From Abditibacteriales bacterium (GTDB lineage: Bacteria; Armatimonadota; Abditibacteriia; Abditibacteriales; JANWYM01): 9,296 nucleotides of DNA. The notes under the pieces are model-generated. The model saw only the letters and a program-made list of their open reading frames with translations, made no database searches and was not told the origin of the DNA. The stretch covers positions 1 to 9,296 of the forward strand of contig JANWYM010000126.1 in assembly GCA_025055355.1 (NCBI GenBank), read 5' to 3'. The first letter of the stretch is position 1. Each line of letters begins with the position of its first letter. Both the position numbers and the translations under genes were made by a program. Positions 1 through 6,172 of this stretch are shown here, one piece after another.

Positions 1-240
1 GTGTCGCCGCATATAGAGGCGCTCCGGTCCCCGTGGTCGGCGCTGGGCGCGCCGAGGGCAACGAAAGCGGCGCAGATGCCCCTTGGCGAGATCGGCCGTG
101 GTCTGCCCGCGACGGGAGGTGCGCCCGGAGGTATGGACGCGACTCCCCCGGCGCTGCTGCCCCCGCCTCGCGGACCCGCGACGGCTGCCTCTCAACCGAT
201 GGGGATGCCGATGTCCACTCCACCCCGCCCCTTCGCTGAT
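1..240. other. GC-rich segment without a recognisable gene, joined abruptly to the vWA gene
   Basis: By hand count this stretch is about 73% G+C, against about 64% in the next 240 bases. All forward frames are rich in Arg, Pro, Gly and Ala and match no protein family I recognise. The frame shared with the downstream vWA gene is open up to a TGA at 238-240. It includes a WSARDGRCARRYGRDSP-like peptide that resembles the spurious translations of dispersed GC-rich repeats seen in some bacterial genomes; this is a resemblance from memory only. The decamer CCCGCGACGG occurs twice (106-115 and 175-184). The vWA-like protein signal starts straight after the TGA, so this segment has probably replaced the 5' part of that gene, by insertion, deletion or misassembly. 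Confidence 0.4.
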
Positions 241-260
241 TTCTCCCACCCGCCCAGAAG

Positions 261-1331
261 GTGAGCAACAAGGCGCACGTCAAAAACGTCATCGCCCACC
301 TCACGCCCGGTGGCGGGACGAACATCTACGACGGCTTGCAGTTGGGTTATCGGGAGGTGCGGAAAAACGCCGCCCGCGACGGCGTGAACCTCGTCATTCC
401 TCTGTCGGACGGGCAGGTGACGGCGGGCGTCACCGACCCCGCACAGTTCCAGCAACTCGTTGCCGCGCAGGTGGACAAGGACATTCAGACCACCGCCGTC
501 GGCGTGGGCGTGCAGTTCAACGAGGACCTCATGCTGTCCATCGCCCGCGACGGCAAGGGCAACTATCATTTCATCAAAGACGGCGCGGACACGCAGAAGG
601 TGTTCGCTCAAGAGTTGGACGAATTAACGCACATCGTCGCCAAAGCCTTGAAACTGCGCATCCAGTTAGCCGACGGGGTGGGGCTGGTGCGCGTGCTGGG
701 CGCGACGCAACTGAGCGCGGAGCAGGTCCAACAGGTCAAAGCTGAAGAGAAGAAAATTGACCGCAAGGTTTACGAGGAGTTGGGCATCACGCAGAACCGC
801 CAGAAGGACGACGATGAGCCGGGCATCAAAGTCCTCATCCCCAACTTCTATCGCGGCGACAGCCACGTGGTCATGTTGGAAGTCTCCATCCCCCCAGGCG
901 GCGGAACGCGCAAGGTCGCCGACGTGTTCCTCCAATACAAAGACCTCGTGTTCAAGCGGAACCGCGAGGCGAGGGCAACGGTGTCGGTGGAGTATGTGCC
1001 CGACCGCGAGACGATGATCGCCTCCATCAACAAGAACGTGAAGAAGAACCTGCTGGGCTTCCAGACCGGCGAGGCATTGATAGAAGCCGCCGCCCTCATC
1101 GAACAAGGGCGCATCGCCGAAGCGGTGAAGAGGATTGACGAGCGCATGGTCGTCTTAGGCAAAGCCGCCCAACTGTGGCGCGACAAGGACCTCGACAGAG
1201 ACGGCAAACTTCTCGACCGCTACAAAACCGTCATCGCCCAACTTCACAATGCCCCCCACCTCGCCAGCGGCGAGTTGGGACAGTATCTCAAAAAGTCGCT
1301 GACGTATGCGGGGTATCAGATGACGAGATGA
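261..1331 (+). CDS. von Willebrand factor type A domain protein, N-terminally truncated
   Basis: The product (356 aa from the GTG at 261) is the C-terminal part of a vWA protein of the YfbK / 'Ca-activated chloride channel homologue' type. These bind a divalent metal and a protein partner through a MIDAS site. The threonine loop GGGTNIYDGL (T20) and the aspartate loop IPLSDGQ (D50) of the MIDAS are visible, and the vWA fold runs to about residue 125. A beta-rich region (about 130-260) and a helical C-terminus follow, as in that family. The first MIDAS motif, DxSxS, should lie roughly 70 residues upstream and is absent. Family-like sequence (FLPPAQKV) can be read back to base 241, just after an in-frame TGA. 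The GTG start has no good Shine-Dalgarno, so the annotated start is probably an artefact of truncation. Without DxSxS the site should bind metal poorly. The gene lies 77 bp ahead of the next gene on the same strand. Confidence 0.8.
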   Translation: MSNKAHVKNVIAHLTPGGGTNIYDGLQLGYREVRKNAARDGVNLVIPLSDGQVTAGVTDPAQFQQLVAAQVDKDIQTTAVGVGVQFNEDLMLSIARDGKGNYHFIKDGADTQKVFAQELDELTHIVAKALKLRIQLADGVGLVRVLGATQLSAEQVQQVKAEEKKIDRKVYEELGITQNRQKDDDEPGIKVLIPNFYRGDSHVVMLEVSIPPGGGTRKVADVFLQYKDLVFKRNREARATVSVEYVPDRETMIASINKNVKKNLLGFQTGEALIEAAALIEQGRIAEAVKRIDERMVVLGKAAQLWRDKDLDRDGKLLDRYKTVIAQLHNAPHLASGELGQYLKKSLTYAGYQMTR

Positions 1332-1332
1332 G

Positions 1333-1399
1333 GCGTGACGCGTGATGGGTAATTCGTAAACGGCTTCTCACGCATCACGTTTCACGTTTCACGTTTCAC
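1333..1399. repeat. Inverted heptad-repeat element between the vWA gene and the next gene
   Basis: The left arm is four heptads of the form GTGACGC, GTGATGG, GTAATTC, GTAAACG (1335-1362). The right arm (1365-1399) is five heptads in the opposite sense: TTCTCAC, GCATCAC and three perfect GTTTCAC copies. Read on the other strand, the right arm gives GTGAAAC, GTGATGC and GTGAGAA, the same GTGAnnn pattern as the left arm, so the whole can fold as an imperfect hairpin. It occupies nearly all of the gap from 1332 to 1408. The following ATG at 1409 has no convincing Shine-Dalgarno. The GTGA core is shared with the array at 7166-7287. Confidence 0.8.
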
Positions 1400-1408
1400 C
1401 CGAAGTCC

Positions 1409-2056
1409 ATGCCCGACACTGAACTTTCTTCCTCTCTGCTTCAACCCGATGGCGTGCGTATCGCCACCCCCACGCTAAAGGAGATGACGCGGTTCGGCTA
1501 CCGCATCGTGTTGCAAGGGGTGTTTCGCTGTTCTTACAACGGCAGGCTGTTTGACCCGCTCTATCTGCTGGACGAAAACGGAAAGCCCGAGAAGCGGCAT
1601 CCCTATTTGCAGTGGACGCCGCAGCCGCCGATGTTGGAGAGCGAAGACCCGGCGCGACATCGTTACGTCTTCCGCATCCCGTCCGAGTGGGAAGGCAAGG
1701 CGGTGGGCGTGCGCGTGAACGTGGACAAGTTCGTGGATGAGTTTCTCATTCCGCCGTCGGAGGTGCGGGCGTCGCTATCAGGGGAAGTGAAGATGACCGT
1801 GCTGCAAGCGCCGCTCGTGGTGCCGCTGCTGCCGCGCCTCGCGCCCGTGGCGGCGTTTGTGATTCGGCGGCGGATGATGTGGGGCGGATTGGCGCACGAC
1901 CTGCAGCAAACGCTGATGAACATTCAGCAGAAATACCGTGTTGCCTGCGCTGCCGTCGGCAAGGAACACCGCCGCTTTGTTTCCGTTCCACGACAAAATC
2001 GCCGCCCTGCGCGATGGCGCGTTCGGGCTGGCGCGGCACATTCAAAGGCTCCGTAA
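1409..2056 (+). CDS. Membrane-associated hypothetical protein, N-terminal part of a frameshifted gene
   Basis: This 215-aa ORF has no family I can name. Residues 20-130 look like a soluble beta-rich domain (for example RYVFRIPSEWEGKAVGVRV). A hydrophobic stretch at 131-152 is followed by RRR at 153-155, consistent with one membrane segment, although it contains prolines and an arginine. A helical stretch (HDLQQTLMNIQQKYR, 163-177) then begins. After about residue 177 the translation becomes arginine-rich and low in plausible structure, while the +1 frame carries a convincing coiled coil. The natural product was probably a single protein of about 340 aa running to 2435. It follows the vWA gene in the same direction and may work with it, possibly as a membrane-anchored partner; that is inference from position only. 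Its start is the first ATG after the heptad repeat. Confidence 0.6.
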   Translation: MPDTELSSSLLQPDGVRIATPTLKEMTRFGYRIVLQGVFRCSYNGRLFDPLYLLDENGKPEKRHPYLQWTPQPPMLESEDPARHRYVFRIPSEWEGKAVGVRVNVDKFVDEFLIPPSEVRASLSGEVKMTVLQAPLVVPLLPRLAPVAAFVIRRRMMWGGLAHDLQQTLMNIQQKYRVACAAVGKEHRRFVSVPRQNRRPARWRVRAGAAHSKAP

Positions 2057-2435
2057 CGCCCAGCAACTCGTGGACCGCCGCACGCTGCAAGCCGACATCG
2101 CACGGCTCGAACGGCAACTCGCCGCCCTGCGCGACGATGCCGCCCGACGCGACACCGACATCATCCTCCACGAAAAACGCCGCACGCTGTCCCTGCTGGA
2201 GGACATGGAGCAAAACATCTCCCGCTGCACCCTGCGCCTCGCCAAAATCGAAGCCACCCTCGATGCCCTTGCTCTCACGTTGCGCCACGCGCAGACGCAG
2301 CAATCCCCCCAACCCGTCGAGGAAACCCTGCGCCGTCAGTTGGACGCCGAAGTGACCGCCATCCAAGACACCGCCCGCGACCTGCAGGCGTTCGAGGAAC
2401 TACGGGCGCAGATGCTGGCGCAGCGGACGCGGTGA
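1938..2435 (+). CDS. Coiled-coil hypothetical protein, C-terminal part of the frameshifted gene
   Basis: The 165-aa frame opens at a GTG inside the preceding ORF, one frame further on, and has no Shine-Dalgarno. From about residue 15 it is almost wholly helical, with heptad-spaced Leu/Ile and many Arg, Asp and Glu (for example RLERQLAALRDDAARRD and the region around EDMEQNISRC). This predicts a long coiled coil. It continues the helix that starts at residues 163-177 of the upstream ORF, so I read the pair as one gene broken by a +1 shift between roughly 1930 and 1990. If translated alone it would be a soluble coiled-coil fragment. Its stop at 2433-2435 lies 14 bp from the stop of the convergent flavoprotein gene. 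Confidence 0.55.
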   Translation: MLPALPSARNTAALFPFHDKIAALRDGAFGLARHIQRLRNAQQLVDRRTLQADIARLERQLAALRDDAARRDTDIILHEKRRTLSLLEDMEQNISRCTLRLAKIEATLDALALTLRHAQTQQSPQPVEETLRRQLDAEVTAIQDTARDLQAFEELRAQMLAQRTR

Positions 2436-2449
2436 CGTTTCATCCACCA

Positions 2450-3625
2450 CTACGTGACATACGTTTTCATGAAACTCTCCACCCACGCCTCCTTCTCCTG
2501 AAATTGCATCAGGTCGGGCGCGCGCGAGGTGATGCGCGGATGAGGGGTGGCGTAGAAATCGCCGTCGCCGCGCACGGCGTGACTGTCGCCCGTCTCGATA
2601 TAGCAGAACCCCTTGCCATCGAAAACCTCGGACGGGGCTTTGCCCAAAACGTGGGCGGCAATCTGCCCCGCGACGACCTTGCCGTGCGCTTCCGCGAACA
2701 CGCCCGCCTTGGGCAGCACGAGCGGGGCGTCGGGTTTGTAGCGACCGGGCAGCGGAATGACACTCACGTCGCCGATGGCGTAAACGCGGTCCGCCGCCGT
2801 CTGCAGCGTCTTGGGGTCGGCGGGAATCCAACCGCTTTGATTCGTCAAGCCACTTTCCTTCGCGGCACGAGGGGCCTCGTGCGGTGGGACGGCGATGAGC
2901 AAATCGTAACGCACCTCGCTGCCGTCCTCAAAGCGGATGAGGCGACGTGCGACATCCACGCTCTGCGTGCGCTTCGAGGTATGGAGGGCGATGCCGCGTT
3001 CATCCAGCAAGCCGCTGATGAACTTTCCCATCTCCGGTCCCGCCGTCGGCATCGGCGCGGGTTCCACCGTGTAAACGCTCAGGCGCGTTTTGCCCAACAA
3101 CCCGCTCATTTTGAAGGCATAATGCAGCAACATCACCGCTTCGTAGGGCGCGGGCGGGCACTTGATAGGCACACGCGGGATGAGAAGAACAATATGCCCA
3201 CCGCTGAACCGCTTGAGCGTATCCCGCAGGCGCATCGCGCCGTCCATCGTGTAGAAGGTATGCGCCGCTGGCTCCAATCCCTGAACAGCCCCCATGTTCA
3301 AATCCGCGCCCAACGCGATGACGAGATAATCCCCCCGCAGCACACCGTTCCCGGTCACTACCTCGCGCTTCGCCGGGTCAATGCTCTTCACTGAGGTGTG
3401 CATGACCTCAATCCCGCGCCGTTTGAGCGCGTCCAGCGAGCGGGTCACCTCCTGCGGCGTCCGCATCCCCATCATCACCCACGTCTTCGTGGCGCCGATA
3501 TAGAACGCGTTGCGTTTGTCCACCAAAACGATTTTATGTTCCTGCGGCAGCAGTGTCCGCAGCGTATGCGCGGTAACGATGCCACCAGACCCACCGCCTA
3601 AAATAAGCGTGGTGGTGCCGTTCAT
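2450..3625 (-). CDS. FAD-dependent sulfide:quinone oxidoreductase-like flavoprotein
   Basis: The 391-aa protein is a two-dinucleotide-domain flavoprotein of the SQR / flavocytochrome c sulfide dehydrogenase / type II NADH dehydrogenase superfamily, which passes electrons from sulfide or NAD(P)H to quinone at the membrane surface. The FAD-binding GGGSGG is at 10-15 and the second FAD contact YAIGD at 282-286. There are only two cysteines: C156 in KCPPAPYEA and C341 in GFCYIETGD. SQRs use a redox-active cysteine pair at similar positions (I recall Cys156 and Cys347 in the Aquifex enzyme), which favours SQR-like over plain NADH dehydrogenase activity. Length fits the family. The ATG at 3625 has AGGAGGG 8 nt upstream; an earlier ATG at 3632 is out of frame. 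No sulfur-metabolism genes adjoin it, so the substrate is uncertain. It lies 102 bp downstream of lnt and converges on the coiled-coil gene. Confidence 0.8.
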   Translation of the reverse strand: MNGTTTLILGGGSGGIVTAHTLRTLLPQEHKIVLVDKRNAFYIGATKTWVMMGMRTPQEVTRSLDALKRRGIEVMHTSVKSIDPAKREVVTGNGVLRGDYLVIALGADLNMGAVQGLEPAAHTFYTMDGAMRLRDTLKRFSGGHIVLLIPRVPIKCPPAPYEAVMLLHYAFKMSGLLGKTRLSVYTVEPAPMPTAGPEMGKFISGLLDERGIALHTSKRTQSVDVARRLIRFEDGSEVRYDLLIAVPPHEAPRAAKESGLTNQSGWIPADPKTLQTAADRVYAIGDVSVIPLPGRYKPDAPLVLPKAGVFAEAHGKVVAGQIAAHVLGKAPSEVFDGKGFCYIETGDSHAVRGDGDFYATPHPRITSRAPDLMQFQEKEAWVESFMKTYVT

Positions 3626-3646
3626 GGTTCATGCCCTCCTTCGAAA

Positions 3647-3723
3647 ATCATCGTCCTCGTCGTCCTCGTGCTCGGTTGTCGCTAAAGGTGAGACAAGAGC
3701 AACGACTGACGATGAGGACGATT
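3647..3723. repeat. Imperfect inverted repeat between lnt and the flavoprotein gene
   Basis: The left arm contains a direct duplication, TCGTCCTCG twice in 3651-3668, followed by TGCTCGGTTGTC. The right arm, read on the other strand, gives AATCGTCCTCATCGTCAGTC and then GTTGCTCTTGTC. The arms align over about 33 bp with several mismatches and short gaps around a loop near 3682-3690. It nearly fills the gap between the two minus-strand genes. It could form a hairpin in their shared transcript, or be a decayed relative of the heptad elements elsewhere in the window. I see no U-tract, so it is not a clear terminator. Confidence 0.6.
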
Positions 3724-3727
3724 CTCC

Positions 3728-5200
3728 TTACCGCGTCAGTATAGCATGGGGAGAAGAGAAAAGCAATTGCCGTGCGCCGACGACAACGCTGAAAAGGAGG
3801 CACAGGTACGCCCACCAGTCGCCCCAGCGCGTGAAAGCCGTGAGCGGTGCGCTGCCGAGGACAACGTCCGCGACGAGGAGGGCGGGCGCGTAAAGCGGTC
3901 CTGCCTGCACGATGCGCCCGCTGGCGGCGACGACTTGCGACAGACCGTTGGACTCGCAACGCACGAACGGCACGCGGTTTTCGACGGCGCGGAACGGTGT
4001 CACGGCGGCGTGAAGGAAGTGCAGCACGCCGCGCGGCGTCGGTGGGTCAAACGTCGGCATGGCGACGATTTGCGCGCCGTCCTGCACCAACCGCCGCGTG
4101 ACGTGCGTGAAACAGTTGTCGAAGCAAATCAACATCCCCGCCCGAATTTTGAGTGTGCCGCAAGACACATCAAATGCCCTCGCCGCGCGTCCGGGCTGCA
4201 CCGCTTGTTTTTCGCCCATGAAGAGATACATCTTCCGATGCACGCCGACGGTTTTGCCGTCGGGCGCGATGAGCGCGGCGCAGTTGAACGGCTTGGGCGG
4301 CGCGGGTTCGGTGTAGCCCACGACGAGACAAGTGTTCAAGGCTCGCGCCAAATCCGCCGTCGGGTTGCGGGGGGCGTCGGGCGCGAAACTTGTGCCCAGA
4401 CAACCTTCTGACCACACGATGAACTGCGCACCGCGTTGGGCGGCTCGGCGCGTCATGGCTTCGCGGTCCACGCTCTCGGTTTGCAGGGAGGTGGGCTCAG
4501 CGAGGTCGGCGGTTTCCGTGCCTGTGTAATCTTGAATGGCGGCAACTCTGAGCCGAGCGGCATCGGAGTTGAATTCAAAGTGAGCCAACTTCATCCAGCC
4601 GTAAAAAAGGAGAGGCACGGCGGCGGCTCCTGCAAGCAGAATCACGCCCACGGCGGTGTCCGCTAAACGTGGTTTGACCGTGCGCCGACCTGGCATGAGC
4701 GAGAAACAGAGGCACGCCGCCGCCGCGTTGGCAAACCAGACCAGAAACGACACCCCCCAGATACCCGTGAGGTCGGCGATCTGGATGACGGGAAGGTTGC
4801 GGTGCTGACATAGCGCGATGTTCAGAGGCAGGGGAGTGAAAGTCGTCAGCCACTCGGCGCTGACACCGACCGAGGCGACGAAGAACGTCCACCCCAGCTG
4901 GGTCATTATGCGCCGCGTCGCTTCCGCCAGCGCAGTCACGACGCCCAGCAACATCGCCAGCCAGAGAAACGGCAGGTAAGCAAAGAGGAGGGCGTGGGAG
5001 TTCGAGTGCCAGCGGGCGTGAACGACGCCGCACATCAGCCCCGCCAGCATCGCCAACCCCATCGCCTCCAAAGGGCGCCGCCCGCGCGCCGCCCCGAACA
5101 GCGGCGCCAGGGCGCACCAGCCCAGCCACTCGGCGTTGTAAGGCGGCAGGCTGAGGGCGAGCAGCCAACCAGACAGCACAGCCCCTCCAAGAGGTTTCAT
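3728..5200 (-). CDS. lnt: Apolipoprotein N-acyltransferase
   Basis: This inner-membrane enzyme adds the third acyl chain to the N-terminal cysteine of lipoproteins, using a phospholipid as donor. With the start at 5200 the product is 490 aa, close to the usual 500-odd. Residues 1-205 hold several hydrophobic segments, including the family-like stretch IQIADLTGIWGVSFLVW (139-155). A periplasmic carbon-nitrogen hydrolase domain follows, with the catalytic triad visible as E265 (VWSEG), K323 (HRKMYL) and C359 (ICFDN), matching E267, K335 and C387 of the E. coli enzyme. A last membrane segment lies near 460-480. I chose the ATG at 5200 because GGGAGGG sits 6 nt upstream and hydrophobic sequence starts at once; the open frame extends to 5317, but that extension overlaps the upstream gene and is low in plausible protein. 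The upstream stop is only 26 bp away, suggesting co-transcription. Confidence 0.93.
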   Translation of the reverse strand: MKPLGGAVLSGWLLALSLPPYNAEWLGWCALAPLFGAARGRRPLEAMGLAMLAGLMCGVVHARWHSNSHALLFAYLPFLWLAMLLGVVTALAEATRRIMTQLGWTFFVASVGVSAEWLTTFTPLPLNIALCQHRNLPVIQIADLTGIWGVSFLVWFANAAAACLCFSLMPGRRTVKPRLADTAVGVILLAGAAAVPLLFYGWMKLAHFEFNSDAARLRVAAIQDYTGTETADLAEPTSLQTESVDREAMTRRAAQRGAQFIVWSEGCLGTSFAPDAPRNPTADLARALNTCLVVGYTEPAPPKPFNCAALIAPDGKTVGVHRKMYLFMGEKQAVQPGRAARAFDVSCGTLKIRAGMLICFDNCFTHVTRRLVQDGAQIVAMPTFDPPTPRGVLHFLHAAVTPFRAVENRVPFVRCESNGLSQVVAASGRIVQAGPLYAPALLVADVVLGSAPLTAFTRWGDWWAYLCLLFSVVVGARQLLFSSPHAILTR

Positions 5201-5226
5201 AGTGTCCCTCCCTCGAAGGGCTCCAT

Positions 5227-5931
5227 CTAACGCGACCTCTTCCGCGCCGCTTTGCCGCCGCGCGGGCGCGGTCGGGCAGGGGGTTGTTCCTGAGCCTCCA
5301 AGTCGGCTAAAGCGCACAGCAGTTCAGCACGGTTGACGCCTTCTAACGCCTTGCGCAACTCGTCACCTTTCAGCCCTGCCAATCGCACTTCGGGAGGCAA
5401 AAGTGCGATGACCTTTTCCGTGCCCAGTCGTTCAATAGTGTATTTCAGATTGTCTTCCAGGGTCGGCCAGTTCCTGTTGCCTTTCCCCATTGGCATCACC
5501 TCCTCAACAGCCTCAGTAAACAAACGAGGCGCTATGCGTAATAATTCGATTTGTCTCTGTCGGACTAACTCTTCCAGAAACTTCCGTTGTTGTTGTCCAC
5601 TGGTGAACAGCAACAGCGGATAGTTCTTCGGCTCTCTCGGCAACTCCGCTGTCACGACCACGTAAACGTTGAGCGGATGATGGCAGCGATACACGCCGGC
5701 TTGCACGCGCTCAAACGTCGCTATCTGGGGCGAGCGAGTCAGGAGTTTTACCGGCTTGCGCGGACATAAGATACACACGACCATCTCGCGGGGGTCTTCC
5801 ATGGCTTGCTCACTGGCATAGAGATACGCCCGTCCCAAAATGCGATGGAAGTCCTTGACCGTCAGCGGGTCGTTGGGCGACTTGAACTCCAACAGATTGT
5901 GCCGCGAGAAGCACTCAAACCATTTTGTCAA
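5227..5931 (-). CDS. PD-(D/E)XK nuclease/transposase-like protein, C-terminal part of a broken gene
   Basis: This 234-aa frame starts with LLEFKSPNDPLT at 13-24, an E-x-K motif (E15, K17) like the second half of a PD-(D/E)XK nuclease core. Such proteins (Rpn/'transposase-like' nuclease relatives) are common in multi-copy families, but I cannot name the exact family. A conserved-looking middle region and a basic, proline-rich tail (PPARPRPRGGKAARKRSR) follow. The only possible start at this 5' end is a TTG at 5931 without a good Shine-Dalgarno. The missing N-terminus is readable upstream in another frame (5915-6130). Dropping one base from the TTT run (plus-strand AAA, 5917-5919) joins them as FDKMV-ECFSRHNLLEFKS. 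The fragment lacks the upstream acidic residue of the nuclease core and is probably inactive. It ends 26 bp before lnt. Confidence 0.6.
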   Translation of the reverse strand: MTKWFECFSRHNLLEFKSPNDPLTVKDFHRILGRAYLYASEQAMEDPREMVVCILCPRKPVKLLTRSPQIATFERVQAGVYRCHHPLNVYVVVTAELPREPKNYPLLLFTSGQQQRKFLEELVRQRQIELLRIAPRLFTEAVEEVMPMGKGNRNWPTLEDNLKYTIERLGTEKVIALLPPEVRLAGLKGDELRKALEGVNRAELLCALADLEAQEQPPARPRPRGGKAARKRSR

Positions 5932-6130
5932 ACGTCCTAAACTTTTGCGTTTTGCCCTTTCCTGCGAAGACGCCTGTCATTGCGAGCGCAGCGAAGCAAT
6001 CCCCTGCGGAGGAGATGGCTGCAACGCAGGGGATTGCTTCGCTGCGCTCGCAATGACGTTTTCCCGCCTCCTCCCGCTTCAGCAGCCAGTTGAACACCAA
6101 TTTCCACGCGAAGTCGAATGGCGTTGCCAT
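5915..6130 (-). pseudogene. N-terminal remnant of the PD-(D/E)XK-like gene, interrupted by a palindromic element
   Basis: From the ATG at 6130 the frame reads MATPFDFAWKLVFNWLLKRE, a normal-looking N-terminus. It then runs through the 82-bp palindrome, giving the tell-tale spurious peptide HCERSEAIP...DCFAALAMT, and emerges as KTQKFRTFDKMV before a TGA at 5915-5917. The sense of the protein resumes in the +1 frame as ECFSRHNLLEFK. Restoring one base would give an uninterrupted frame of about 300 codons from 6130 to 5227, including about 27 codons donated by the palindrome. So the gene seems to have taken an in-frame insertion and, separately, a frameshift. The alternative is a sequencing error at the TTT run. 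Upstream there is no strong Shine-Dalgarno. The ABC ATPase stop is 42 bp away. Confidence 0.65.
5976..6057. mobile_element. 82-bp palindromic miniature element (ERSEAI/CFAALAMT type)
   Basis: Two perfect 32-bp inverted arms (5976-6007 and 6026-6057), beginning GTCATTGCGAGCG and ending CGCTCGCAATGAC, flank an 18-bp spacer (6008-6025). Either strand translates to a CERSEAIP / CFAALAMT-type peptide. I recall this as the signature of a widely dispersed short palindromic repeat in bacterial genomes, which often generates false ORFs. It encodes no transposase, so it would have moved with help in trans. I see no convincing target duplication at its edges (left flank ends GACGCCT, right flank starts GTTTTCC). 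It lies inside the nuclease-like gene and would form a very stable hairpin in RNA or single-stranded DNA. Confidence 0.85.
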
Positions 6131-6172
6131 GACTTGATTGTAGAGGTCTTTGAGATTCCTGTCAAGCGCGCC

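Noticed and set aside
1..264. An 87-residue open frame with Pro/Ala-rich translation
   Set aside because: No Shine-Dalgarno, no recognisable domain, composition typical of chance frames in GC-rich DNA, and it ends just inside the vWA gene.
2432..3394. A 320-codon plus-strand open frame
   Set aside because: It lies antisense to the clearly homologous flavoprotein and translates to His/Arg-rich sequence without family features.
3746..4411. A 221-codon plus-strand open frame
   Set aside because: It is antisense to lnt, whose catalytic triad and membrane segments are evident.
5201..5317. A 39-residue N-terminal extension of lnt
   Set aside because: It overlaps the upstream coding sequence, lacks hydrophobic sequence and has no better ribosome site than the ATG at 5200.
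5911..5931. Programmed +1 frameshifting at GTT-TGA, similar in outline to the prfB site
   Set aside because: The prfB slip uses CUU-UGA with a closely spaced upstream Shine-Dalgarno; here the codon is GTT, re-pairing would be poor and no suitable upstream element is seen. A plain indel is simpler.
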